From Lachnospiraceae bacterium (GTDB taxonomy: Bacteria > Bacillota > Clostridia > Lachnospirales > Lachnospiraceae): DNA of 64,000 nt. The position numbers were made by a program, and so were the translations under genes. Positions 33,332 through 41,871 of the stretch are shown in pieces. The notes under the pieces are model-generated. The model saw only the letters and a list, made by a program, of their open reading frames with translations, was not told the origin of the DNA and ran no database searches. The number at the start of each line of letters is the position of its first letter. The stretch's first letter is position 1. The stretch covers positions 186,001 to 250,000 of the forward strand of contig JAFYMC010000028.1 of the NCBI GenBank assembly GCA_017556805.1, read 5' to 3'.

Positions 33332-34849
33332 TTACGCCTTATGTCCTCCGATCTGGTTGTTCCGCTCCACTGTCATGGCACCTTCCTGCAGGTTCATGCC
33401 CTTTATCATGGCATTCTTGCCGAAGCGTTTCTTTACGGAAAGCATGGCCTCCTGGAGCTTCCGTTCCTTCTCGCGCGCTTCCTGTTCCGCCACCTGTTCC
33501 TTTTTAAGTGCTTCGTAGTCTGTAAATAAATCAAGCTGTTCAAACTTCGCCTTTTCCACTACAGTGCTTTCCTCCACCAGATGATTCGCCACCACCGTAA
33601 TCCGACGCACCAAAAGCTGCGGATTCACAATCTCATCATACAGTTCCATCACTTTATCGATAATCAGCTTCGTAGAGGAGGTCTGCCGACCTAGATTCGT
33701 AGTGCCGTGAGCGTGCTTCGGCACCCGCCTGCCGTACCCGTCCACCGTCACCTCCCCGGTATAGTGAATGTCCGAGCGGGTCAGGTTCTCGATATCGTAC
33801 CCCACCGTCAACACAATCTGGTCCGTCACCAGCTTCTTTTCCACCAAGTCTAACACCAAAAGGTCCGTCATTTCCCGCACAATGAGTTTTCCCTTCTCAA
33901 ACTCGTAAGGCTCCTGCAGTACCTGTCCGGAGCTGACGCTGTTCACCTCCGGCTTATATTCCTTAATCATCGCAATGGTCGTCGGCTCGTATCCCCAGGC
34001 GTGGTCAATGAGCAACTCCGCATTTACACCGAACAGCTTATACAACAGCTCCTCATTGTAAAACTCTCCCGGTCCGCCAAGGGAACACCGGGCAATGTCT
34101 CCCATGGTATAAATTCCCACCTCTTCCAGCTTCTTTTGATACCCGCGCCCCACACGCCAAAAGGCAGTCAACGGTCGGTGTGTCCAAAGAAGTCTCCGGT
34201 AGCTCATCTCATCCAGTTCCGCAATCCGCACGCCGTCCGCATCCGGGGTTACCTTCTTCGCCATAATATCCATGGCCACCTTGCAAAGGTATAGATTCGT
34301 CCCGATGCCTGCCGTGGCGGTAATACCGGTTTCCGCCAGCACATTTTTGATCATCTTTGCCGCCAGTTCCTTCGGTGTCAACCCGTAGGTATGCAGATAG
34401 TTCGTCACATCCAGAAACACCTCGTCAATGGAATATACATGGATGTCCTCCGGTGCTACATACTGCAAATACACATTGTAAATCCGGGTGCTGTAATCCA
34501 AATACAGCGCCATCCGTGGCGGTGCCGTGATATAGGAAATCTCCAATTCCGGATAAGTATCCAGTTCTTTGGAAAAGTGAGACGTTCCGGAAAACCGCCG
34601 TCCCGGCGCCTTATTCCGTCGCTCCGCATTGGCTTCCTTTACCTTCTGCACCACTTCGAAAAGTCGCGCCCGGCCCGGAATGCCATACCGTTTTAAAGAC
34701 GGAGAAACCGCCAGACAAATGGTCTTCTCCGTCCGCGCAGCATCCGCCACCACAAGATTCGTCGTCAGCGGGTCCAGCCCTCGCTCCATACACTCCACGG
34801 AGGCATAGAAGGATTTTAGGTCGATGGCGATGTAGGTTCGATTTTCCAT
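33332..34849 (-). CDS. Y-family DNA polymerase (UmuC-type)
   Basis: Translesion DNA polymerase, 505 residues from the ATG at 34849, seven bases after AAAGGAGG. The N-terminal catalytic motif is IAIDLKSFYASVE, with metal-binding Asp; the second is YSIDEVFLDVT. A helix-hairpin-helix region follows (YTMGDIAR, and the little finger domain after residue 250). It has no separate UmuD. A LexA-type box overlaps the -35 of its promoter, so it should be induced by DNA damage. YolD-like partner downstream. Confidence 0.88.
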   Translation of the reverse strand: MENRTYIAIDLKSFYASVECMERGLDPLTTNLVVADAARTEKTICLAVSPSLKRYGIPGRARLFEVVQKVKEANAERRNKAPGRRFSGTSHFSKELDTYPELEISYITAPPRMALYLDYSTRIYNVYLQYVAPEDIHVYSIDEVFLDVTNYLHTYGLTPKELAAKMIKNVLAETGITATAGIGTNLYLCKVAMDIMAKKVTPDADGVRIAELDEMSYRRLLWTHRPLTAFWRVGRGYQKKLEEVGIYTMGDIARCSLGGPGEFYNEELLYKLFGVNAELLIDHAWGYEPTTIAMIKEYKPEVNSVSSGQVLQEPYEFEKGKLIVREMTDLLVLDLVEKKLVTDQIVLTVGYDIENLTRSDIHYTGEVTVDGYGRRVPKHAHGTTNLGRQTSSTKLIIDKVMELYDEIVNPQLLVRRITVVANHLVEESTVVEKAKFEQLDLFTDYEALKKEQVAEQEAREKERKLQEAMLSVKKRFGKNAMIKGMNLQEGAMTVERNNQIGGHKA

Positions 34850-34893
34850 AGTATGCCTCCTTTCTGTGGTTATTGTCTCGCTCTTCACTTTTT

Positions 34894-34935
34894 AGTATAC
34901 AACTTCTTTTTGCAATTCGCAAGAACTTTTGTTCG
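34894..34935 (-). promoter_or_regulatory. LexA-controlled promoter of the polymerase
   Basis: -35 TTGCGA (34922-34917), a 17-bp spacer and -10 TATACT (34899-34894). A LexA box, CGAACAAAAGTTCT (34935-34922), fits the Firmicutes consensus CGAACRNRYGTTYG closely and abuts the -35. Confidence 0.78.
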
Positions 34936-34938
34936 ATA

Positions 34939-35110
34939 TTATCCATCGCTTTTTTCCACATACTCCTCTACAATCGGAATATGTGTCGCTGTCTGTCCGA
35001 TGTTCCAGTAGCAATTTCCCATCGTACTCAATTAAAACGCAGGTGCCGATACGGTTTCCTTTCGGTTGCGGTGCATTCTCGTTCCTGTAATAAAATTGTG
35101 CTTGTGTCAT
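34939..35110 (-). pseudogene. Nudix hydrolase remnant
   Basis: The first 45 residues (QPKGNRIGTCVLIEYDGKLL and LEHRTDSDT) read like the start of a Nudix hydrolase, but the Nudix box is absent. After SDT the other frame reads HIPIVEEYVEKSDG and stops, which looks like the end of such a protein. An internal deletion with a frame change would explain both. The remnant ends just before the LexA-controlled promoter. Confidence 0.55.
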
Positions 35111-35223
35111 TGTCTACCTCCATTTCGCCTTAGCCTCTAACATCAGCTTACAACCTTTCCCCAGGGGCAAGTCAAGTCTTTCTTTCCTTGCGTGTAGACC
35201 GTGCTTTGCACGTGCCCGCACGC

Positions 35224-35257
35224 AAAACCCCGGAACAAGCTTCCGCCTGTTCCGGGG
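35224..35257 (-). terminator. Terminator after trpB
   Basis: Perfect 10-bp stem CCCCGGAACA / TGTTCCGGGG, then four T on the - strand. Confidence 0.85.
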
Positions 35258-35302
35258 CCCAAATCACTTCATATTCTCTTACTTTCCATTCAAAAGAACT
35301 TC

Positions 35303-36520
35303 TTATCTGATACCGTATCTCTCAATAACATAGTCCATATCCTTGTCACCGCGGCCGGAGAGGTTAATCAGCACAGAACCCTTGCCCATCTTCTTTGCAA
35401 GCTTCATACCGTATGCTACCGCATGAGCACTCTCGATTGCCGGAATAATACCCTCTAAGCGGGATAAGGTAAAGAATGCGTCGATGGTCTCTTCATCGTC
35501 TACCACATCATACTTAACTCTTCCGATGTCACGAAGGAATGCGTGCTCCGGACCGGAGGACGGATAGTCAAGACCGCTGGCAACGGAATATACCGGAGCC
35601 GGCTCACCGTTCTCATCCTTAAGCATAATACTGTTAAAGCCATGCATAACACCTTCCGTACCATACTTTAAACTTGCTGCATGGTCTCCAAGCTTCGGAC
35701 CGCGTCCAAGCGGCTCCACACCGTAAATATCTACCGGATCGTTTAAGAAGCCTGCGAACATACCTGCCGCATTGGAACCGCCGCCCACACATGCAACCAC
35801 TGCATCCGGAAGCTCACCGGTCATTTCTAAGAACTGCTCTCTTGCCTCAATACCTACGATGCTCTGGAAATCACGTACCATTAACGGGAACGGGTGCGGT
35901 CCCAATACAGAACCGATACAGTACATGGAATTCTTGTAATCCTTTGCATATGCCGCAAATGCCGCATCTACCGCTTCCTTTAAGGTCTGAAGGCCTTCGG
36001 TAACCTCTACCACGTTTGCACCGAGAATCTTCATACGAGCCACATTCGGAGCCTGCTTCTTAATATCCACGGCACCCATATAAATGTCACACTCAAGACC
36101 GAAATAAGCCGCTGCCGTAGCAAGCGCCACACCGTGCTGTCCCGCACCGGTCTCGGCAATCACCTTCTTCTTGCCCATATACTTTGCAAGAAGTGCTTCT
36201 CCCATACAATGATTGAGCTTATGTGCACCACTGTGATTTAAGTCCTCACGCTTTACATAAAGCTGTACATTACCCAGGGAACCGGACAATCTCTCAAGGT
36301 AAGAAACCGGAGTCGGTCTGCCCTGAAACTCCTTACGGATACGGCGAAGCTCGGCAATAAATCTTCTAGATTTACAAATGGTATGATATGCCTCGGAAAT
36401 CTCATCCATTGCCCTCTTTAAATCCGCATCAACATAGGAACCGCCGTACTTGCCAAAGTAGCCGTTCTCATCCGGGTAATTCTTAAAATAGGTTTCGAAA
36501 TCAACATTATTCATCTTCAT
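35303..36520 (-). CDS. trpB: Tryptophan synthase beta chain
   Basis: Joins indole and L-serine to tryptophan using PLP. 405 residues. The PLP lysine is Lys101 in GAHKLNH, the catalytic Glu123 is in [10 protein letters not shown], and the phosphate loop is GGGSNAAG. No trpA or other trp gene is adjacent, so it may salvage free indole or use subunits encoded elsewhere. GGAGG is eight to nine bases from the ATG. A Trp-specific T-box and a small basic ORF precede it, so expression should rise on tryptophan starvation. Confidence 0.93.
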   Translation of the reverse strand: MKMNNVDFETYFKNYPDENGYFGKYGGSYVDADLKRAMDEISEAYHTICKSRRFIAELRRIRKEFQGRPTPVSYLERLSGSLGNVQLYVKREDLNHSGAHKLNHCMGEALLAKYMGKKKVIAETGAGQHGVALATAAAYFGLECDIYMGAVDIKKQAPNVARMKILGANVVEVTEGLQTLKEAVDAAFAAYAKDYKNSMYCIGSVLGPHPFPLMVRDFQSIVGIEAREQFLEMTGELPDAVVACVGGGSNAAGMFAGFLNDPVDIYGVEPLGRGPKLGDHAASLKYGTEGVMHGFNSIMLKDENGEPAPVYSVASGLDYPSSGPEHAFLRDIGRVKYDVVDDEETIDAFFTLSRLEGIIPAIESAHAVAYGMKLAKKMGKGSVLINLSGRGDKDMDYVIERYGIR

Positions 36521-36601
36521 AATTATATCCTCCTGATATCTGTTCTATTTACTATATTTTGTTTTACTCCCGGCGGATGAACCCGCCCATTACTATTCTT
36601 G

Positions 36602-36661
36602 TTACTTTTCAATTACTTTCCGGGACACGCTTTGGCGTCGCCATCGTTTGGTTAATAACAT
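36602..36661 (-). CDS. Small basic leader peptide upstream of trpB
   Basis: 19 residues, MLLTKRWRRQSVSRKVIEK, with one Trp codon. AGGAGG stands six bases before the ATG, so it is likely translated. It sits after the T-box terminator and 80 bases before trpB. A short GC-rich hairpin (GGCGG / CCGCC) lies between it and trpB. It may couple translation to trpB or be a leftover; no homologue is known to me. Confidence 0.5.
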   Translation of the reverse strand: MLLTKRWRRQSVSRKVIEK

Positions 36662-36679
36662 ATACGCACCTCCTAAACA

Positions 36680-36955
36680 TAAGAAAAGCCCTTGACAGAA
36701 TTGTAGTTCTGTCAAGGACGAATACTTTACCTATCCGCGGTGCCACCTTGATTCACGGAAAAACCGTGCTCCTTAGAGGATACTGACATATCCCGGACAA
36801 CTAACGTATGCCCCTACGTCGCAGAATACTCTGTGCCGGTGCACATTTGACTGCGCCCTCCGCGGTCCATTTGATAACCTGTGTTTCACCCGACTCTCAG
36901 CAACGCGGGCTCTCTGTGGAAGCATAATTACCGTTATCTCCGCTTCAACGGTTTA
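36680..36955 (-). promoter_or_regulatory. T-box riboswitch (Trp) of trpB
   Basis: The T-box sequence AAGGTGGCACCGCG is at 36749-36736. The specifier loop contains TGG (36869-36867) in AAATGGACC, as expected for tRNA-Trp. Stem I elements AGAGAGCC and GCTGAGAG are upstream. The terminator stem CCTTGACAGAA / TTCTGTCAAGG (36717-36690) ends the leader. Uncharged tRNA-Trp would favour antitermination into trpB. Confidence 0.92.
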
Positions 36956-36972
36956 TCATATAACATGTAATA

Positions 36973-37001
36973 ATTAAAGCACTTTCGGGGGATTTTGTCA
37001 A
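36973..37001 (-). promoter_or_regulatory. Promoter of the trpB T-box transcript
   Basis: TTGACA (37001-36996), a 17-bp spacer and TTTAAT (36978-36973) on the - strand. Confidence 0.7.
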
Positions 37002-37053
37002 TAGGTATTTTGTGCACCGATCGAGTTTTCCTGATTCGACACAAGCAGTATCC

Positions 37054-37896
37054 CTACTCCTCACAAAACAATTTTCGGACAAGACCATCCAACCCTTTTG
37101 TATTCAATGCCTTCTTCCCGGTCTCATATGTCAGAAACAGATTAACACCTAAGTATATTCCATTTTTCTCATATGTACCCAACTTATATAGTGCTGTATC
37201 TGCATACTCCGGGTCATCCATCATTCCAAAATGCTCTAAATATACTTCCTCTCGCATAGGCATCCTAAGAATTGTAAAGTCCGGATACACCTTCACTCCA
37301 CCAGCCAACATAAGAGGATATTCATACCGGTACGGAATTCCCAAGGAATACAACTTATCCGCAATAATCTTTTCCGATTTTGAACGAACCCGTTCTCCTC
37401 TTTCTGTCAGTATTATATTCTCATCCTCTTCAAACGTTTTCCCTTTATATTCCACTGCCTGCCATTGTTTTACAAACTCCTCATCTGATATTACCACCGG
37501 AGTAATTAATTCTTTTCGATAAGAATTTGTTTCTCGATAAAGATTCTTTAAACATGTTTTATCATACACCTCCCTGAAACACTCAATAGCTCGGATTCGC
37601 TCCTCCGCTCTTTTTACAACAAGCTTATCATAATCACGTTGAGCCAACCTTTTTACAAGATTCAACTCACTTTTCCTCATATATCTCCCATTCCCGTTAT
37701 GATTAGATTCTTCGCCGGCCTCTCTCTCCGCTTTCCGATTCGTTTCGTGCTCTTTATAATAATACTCTACTCCATACTGCTTTCGTGTAATTCGCAATCT
37801 TCCTAGCGGTGCCGTTTCCAGTCTTTTTCTTGCATTTTCCACAATTTTCTTAAGTTGCATTAATTCTTCCTCTAAGATTCTCTCTGTTGTTTTCAT
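37054..37896 (-). CDS. PD-(D/E)XK nuclease-like protein
   Basis: 280 residues. The N-terminal half is charged and helical. The C-terminal half has a restriction-endonuclease-like pattern: Glu175 (RSKSEKIIADKL), RYEYPL, Asp206 in YPDFTIL and Glu221-His222 in YLEHFGMMD. This arrangement is shared by a group of stand-alone nuclease-like proteins in gut Clostridia; activity is not known. GGAGG is five bases from the ATG. The upstream 475 bases hold an array of 53-bp hairpin repeats on the same strand. Confidence 0.65.
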   Translation of the reverse strand: MKTTERILEEELMQLKKIVENARKRLETAPLGRLRITRKQYGVEYYYKEHETNRKAEREAGEESNHNGNGRYMRKSELNLVKRLAQRDYDKLVVKRAEERIRAIECFREVYDKTCLKNLYRETNSYRKELITPVVISDEEFVKQWQAVEYKGKTFEEDENIILTERGERVRSKSEKIIADKLYSLGIPYRYEYPLMLAGGVKVYPDFTILRMPMREEVYLEHFGMMDDPEYADTALYKLGTYEKNGIYLGVNLFLTYETGKKALNTKGLDGLVRKLFCEE

Positions 37897-37948
37897 AAAA
37901 ACCTCCTGTTTATTCTTTCCATTCCACCTGTTTGCCAGTTTCTCCGAT

Positions 37949-38371
37949 TTAGTCGGGATGTTTTTCTTTTTCTGCCCCGACTAATTGCTGATTTTCTCCT
38001 TCTAGTCGGTTGACTTCTCGATTATTCTCCCGACTAATAACTTATCGCTCGTATTTCGTCGGGGCATTTTTCAATTCCGTTTCCGACTATTCATGCACTT
38101 TCCAAATTTAGTAGGGAGACGCTCTAATTCTATCCCCTACCAAATATTCTATTTCCTTATTTAGTCGGGTCACGCTCTCATTTTGTCCCCTACCAAATAT
38201 TCTATTTCCTTATTTAGTCGGGTCACGCGCTCATTTTGTCCCCTACCAAGCATTCTTTTTCCTTATTTAGGCGAGGCACGCTCTCATTTTGACCCTACCG
38301 AGCATTCTTTTTCTCTATTTAGTCGGAGCCTCCTCAAAATCGTTCCCCGACCAATCCCACAATTCCTCTTT
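37949..38371. repeat. Array of eight to nine 53-bp hairpin repeats
   Basis: Units start at 37949, 38002, 38055, 38108, 38161, 38214, 38267, 38319 and a partial at 38371, which is inside the comEC stop region. The period is 53 bases (52 for the last two). Each unit begins near TTAGTCGGG and carries a partly complementary CCCGACTAA or CCCCTACC about 18-20 bases later. The stem is perfect over 9 bp in the first unit, 7 bp in the second, weaker in others. Units starting at 38161 and 38214 are almost identical; others have diverged. Not CRISPR: whole units repeat and there are no unique spacers. Confidence 0.85.
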
Positions 38372-40927
38372 TCAGTCGGACTTACGCCACCGCTCCACTT
38401 GTATCCAACCATTCCTCCCCACCTTCACCGTCACACATCCGTTCTCATCCGTCCGGTACACCCTGCTGTTTGCCCCGTAGAGCGTTTCTAACGTCTCGGT
38501 GTGAGGATGGCCGTACCGATTATCCTTTCCGCAGGATATGACAGAAATAGGAGGCTGTAACGCAGAGATAAACTCTTCCGAGGAGGCGGTATAGGACCCG
38601 TGGTGGGAAACCTTCAATACTTCCACGGACGACAACAGGCTTCCGGATTCTTTTTGTTCCTCCAACAACCGCAGTTCTCCCTCCTTCTCCATATCTCCGG
38701 TCAACAATAAGTCAAACGCTCCATAGGAAGCCAACAACACCATTGAGGCCGCATTTTTACTATCGTAACTAACTCCGGCTTCCGGTGCCAGGCAGGACAA
38801 CATCAGTTTCTTTCCTACCCACACGCGGTCACCTGCCTTCATGAAACTGACTTCCACCTGCTTCTCTTGCGCCAGCCTAAGCAGTTCTACATATGCTTCA
38901 TCCGCCGCTTCCGCTCGCACACCTTCTGTTGCTTCATCATTCGTTCCTCCCGCATGTTCCGCATCGGTTCCATCCCACTCCGGCAAAACAAGCCTCTTTA
39001 TCACCGGTGTTCCGGTATACCCGAGTACACACTCCCGATAGCCCGAATACTCCGGCATCTCCGCAAGAATCTCCCGCACACCACTCATATGGTCACTGTC
39101 GGTGTGGCTGACAAACGCACAATCAATTACGCGGATTCCTTGAGACTTCAGATATGGAATCAGTCGCTTTTCTCCGACATTTTGCACACTCGTACTGCCG
39201 CCGTCCACCAAAAGAACCGCACCCCCTTGCTCCCGCAACACAATTCCGTCTCCTTGACCTACATCAAGAAAGGCCGCTTCAAAATGCGTCAAGGATATAG
39301 GCAATAAGCACAACGGCAGAAACAGCAGTAAAAGAAATACTACCGTTTGACGTTCCGTTCTCCTCCCTTTTGCGTACCACCTATACACTCCTGCCGCCAA
39401 CAAAGCATAATACACACAAACCTGCCACCCCTCCGGTTTCCCGACAAGCAAAAGCGAGCCCGGCAGTTGTTCTACCCATCGGCACAGTTCCTCATAAATC
39501 CATAAGATTCCCCGGGCTCCTCCCGCAAAAAAGAAACCGAACCACGGTACAAACAAGCCGCATACTCCTGACAACAACCCACACAACAATAAAATCGTCA
39601 TCAGCGGTACAACCACCGGATTCAAAAAGAATCCATAGGTGGGATACTCAAAAAAGTGAACTACGGTAAATGGAAATGTAACTGCCTGAATGGCAAGACC
39701 GAAGAGAAACATACTTTTACATTTTTCCGTTATGTACTCCCTCACCCGGCTCCGCTTGCTGTATGTCACTTCTTCCTCCCGCTTCGTTCCCCGGAGCAGT
39801 ACCGCCAGTACCGACGCCCCATAAGCAGCGGCGAAGGACAGTTGAAAGGACGCTGTATAAAGTGCGCCGGGACTTCCGCATAAAATCACAATCACACTGA
39901 CCGACATCGCAGATAGCGTATCATAGGTCCTCCCCAGAATTGTAGCCACTAAAAGCAATATAAACATAATTACCGCTCGCTTCGTGGAGATTCCCGCTTC
40001 CACAAAGGTTCCGTACAAGATTACTCCTCCACACGCCACCGGGATGGCCCCGTTCCGTCCCAGAATCGTCTTTCGCAAAAGAGTATATAAGGCAGTCCCG
40101 ATTAAAGATACATGAAGTCCAGAAATCGCCAAAATATGCGAAATTCCACCGTGCCGATACAGTTCCTTTGTCTCCTCCGACAAAAGGGCACGTTCCCCCA
40201 GAAGCATAGAGGAAATTACTCCGGCCCCTTCTTCTCCCAGATAAGTCACATAACGATTCAATAATTGATTTTTTGCTTGAAATAATGCCTGATGCAGGCG
40301 ATGATAGGTAACAGAACGAATCCGAACGGTTTTCCCGTAAACAGCTCCCGTAATCCCCTGTGAAAAATAAAACTCCCTTGCATCAAATCCGCCCGGATTC
40401 GACGCCTCCTCAAATACACTCCCGCTTCCGTATACAAAAATTTCCTGCCCGTACTTTAATTCTCCGTTTTCCGTAGCAATATCGTCTAAATAGACCAATA
40501 GCGTTCCTACCGGCCGGTACTCGCCTCCCTCATACGGCATTGCCACCGCATCCGAAAGCTCCAGCCGGACACCGTCATCCGTCCACCGGATATGGGAAAC
40601 CGTGCCTTCCGCCAATACCTCTCGCCCGGCCTCCAGACACTCCCGAAAGGCGCTTGCGTCTCTTTCGTATGTCAGCATAGCTCCGGTCATCACGCATCGG
40701 CCCAACAGTAAAAACACCGGCGCCAACAACAATAGCTTATCCGCCACGGACACCCGCCGTCGTCCCCTATGAAGACTTCGTAAAAACCATATGACTCCCC
40801 AAAACAATCCGACAGCTGCCGTAACCGCAATCCATCCGGAGTACTTTGCCAGAAAAATTCCCAGCACAAAAACGGCGGCACAAAGTACCGCCGGTCTTTT
40901 TAATATGATAACCCGCTTCCCTACCAT
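38372..40927 (-). CDS. comEC: ComEC/Rec2-type DNA uptake protein
   Basis: Membrane channel for single-stranded DNA uptake. 851 residues: N-terminal membrane helices and OB-like region, a competence domain with ISHILAISGLHVSLIG near residue 250, more membrane helices, then a C-terminal metallo-beta-lactamase domain with FLDVGQGDGIVL, VSHTDSDHMSG and KVSHHGSYTAS. Its stop lies in the first partial unit of the 53-bp repeats. Last gene of the comEA operon (gap 12 bases to gerM-like gene). Confidence 0.9.
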   Translation of the reverse strand: MVGKRVIILKRPAVLCAAVFVLGIFLAKYSGWIAVTAAVGLFWGVIWFLRSLHRGRRRVSVADKLLLLAPVFLLLGRCVMTGAMLTYERDASAFRECLEAGREVLAEGTVSHIRWTDDGVRLELSDAVAMPYEGGEYRPVGTLLVYLDDIATENGELKYGQEIFVYGSGSVFEEASNPGGFDAREFYFSQGITGAVYGKTVRIRSVTYHRLHQALFQAKNQLLNRYVTYLGEEGAGVISSMLLGERALLSEETKELYRHGGISHILAISGLHVSLIGTALYTLLRKTILGRNGAIPVACGGVILYGTFVEAGISTKRAVIMFILLLVATILGRTYDTLSAMSVSVIVILCGSPGALYTASFQLSFAAAYGASVLAVLLRGTKREEEVTYSKRSRVREYITEKCKSMFLFGLAIQAVTFPFTVVHFFEYPTYGFFLNPVVVPLMTILLLCGLLSGVCGLFVPWFGFFFAGGARGILWIYEELCRWVEQLPGSLLLVGKPEGWQVCVYYALLAAGVYRWYAKGRRTERQTVVFLLLLFLPLCLLPISLTHFEAAFLDVGQGDGIVLREQGGAVLLVDGGSTSVQNVGEKRLIPYLKSQGIRVIDCAFVSHTDSDHMSGVREILAEMPEYSGYRECVLGYTGTPVIKRLVLPEWDGTDAEHAGGTNDEATEGVRAEAADEAYVELLRLAQEKQVEVSFMKAGDRVWVGKKLMLSCLAPEAGVSYDSKNAASMVLLASYGAFDLLLTGDMEKEGELRLLEEQKESGSLLSSVEVLKVSHHGSYTASSEEFISALQPPISVISCGKDNRYGHPHTETLETLYGANSRVYRTDENGCVTVKVGRNGWIQVERWRKSD

Positions 40928-40939
40928 GAAACTCCTTTC

Positions 40940-41860
40940 CTATTCTTCTTCAATCACGTTCAAATTCCGCTCATACGGAACCGATAAATCCATCTTTTGA
41001 TATAACTTTTCTTGCTTACCCTCTACCAAAAACTGCACTTGATAAATCCCCGGCAACTCCGCCAACGTATTTACCACCGAATATATCACAATTTCCTCCG
41101 ACACTTCCGGCAGCTTGTCCAAAAACTCTCTGCTGAAATCTACCGTACACACATTGTCTTTTGTGGAAACCGCAAGCAGCTTTACATCCTCCGAAAGCAC
41201 CGGATACATCTCCGACGCCACCGGTCCGTTAATTAACTGTTGCAGTACGATCTTTTCCTCCGCCTCGGAACCGGTATACGGAATCTTCAGATTAGACGCC
41301 AGCAGTGCGGTCCCGTCCTCGTTGGTATAATAAATCTTCGCATATAAATACTGATAATAGTTTGCATCCGGTCCGGTACTGTCGATGAAGTCCGTCTCCT
41401 TCATAATGCCGACGGGCATCTTCTCACTGTTCATTAACGGCTGTCCCGCCACATAAAACACCACCGAATCTATTTTTTCCGTCTGACACAGGGTCTTTAC
41501 AATTGCTGCCCGCATCAGCACCTCACGAATGCCGGTCACGGTAGCGTAACTCTCATCAAAGGACAACGTGGTCAATCCGCTGGCCTCAATAAATACCTGC
41601 GGAAGCGTCACCGTCTCCGGTATAGCCGGTATATGCCCGTCCATGGACGGAGTCCGCAGTTTTTCAAGCAGCTCCTGCGCCAGCTTGGTTCCATCCGATA
41701 CCTTTGTATCATACCATTCCTCCGACAAGCCGGTCTCTTCCTTGTCCGGATAATACACCAAAATATCGCCTTCCCATAAGGTAGGCTCCGGATTATTTTT
41801 ACATCCTGCCGATAATAACAACGCCAGAACGAATACAATTATCCATCCTCTTTGTTTCAT
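40940..41860 (-). CDS. GerMN domain lipoprotein
   Basis: 306 residues with a signal peptide and lipobox (LLLSAGC, Cys20). Two GerMN-type repeats are recognisable by the ILVYYPD and KIYYTNEDGTALL starts and by spaced TLSFD and TVDFSREFL segments. GerM proteins act in spore envelope assembly or germination. Here it stands between a histidine kinase (gap 11) and comEC (gap 12) in one operon, so an envelope role linked to this kinase is possible. Confidence 0.82.
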   Translation of the reverse strand: MKQRGWIIVFVLALLLSAGCKNNPEPTLWEGDILVYYPDKEETGLSEEWYDTKVSDGTKLAQELLEKLRTPSMDGHIPAIPETVTLPQVFIEASGLTTLSFDESYATVTGIREVLMRAAIVKTLCQTEKIDSVVFYVAGQPLMNSEKMPVGIMKETDFIDSTGPDANYYQYLYAKIYYTNEDGTALLASNLKIPYTGSEAEEKIVLQQLINGPVASEMYPVLSEDVKLLAVSTKDNVCTVDFSREFLDKLPEVSEEIVIYSVVNTLAELPGIYQVQFLVEGKQEKLYQKMDLSVPYERNLNVIEEE

Positions 41861-41871
41861 CGTCTGCCTCC

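Noticed and set aside
34892-35110. Intact 72-residue gene
   Set aside because: Only the first 45 residues look like a Nudix protein; the rest is frame-shifted sequence overlapping the LexA-controlled promoter. Called a remnant.
36521-36601. A second T-box or attenuator between the small ORF and trpB
   Set aside because: Only a five-bp GC hairpin without a T tract is seen; this is not enough to call a terminator.
37949-38371. CRISPR array
   Set aside because: The period is constant, but whole 53-bp units repeat and diverge; there are no conserved repeats with unique spacers and no cas genes.
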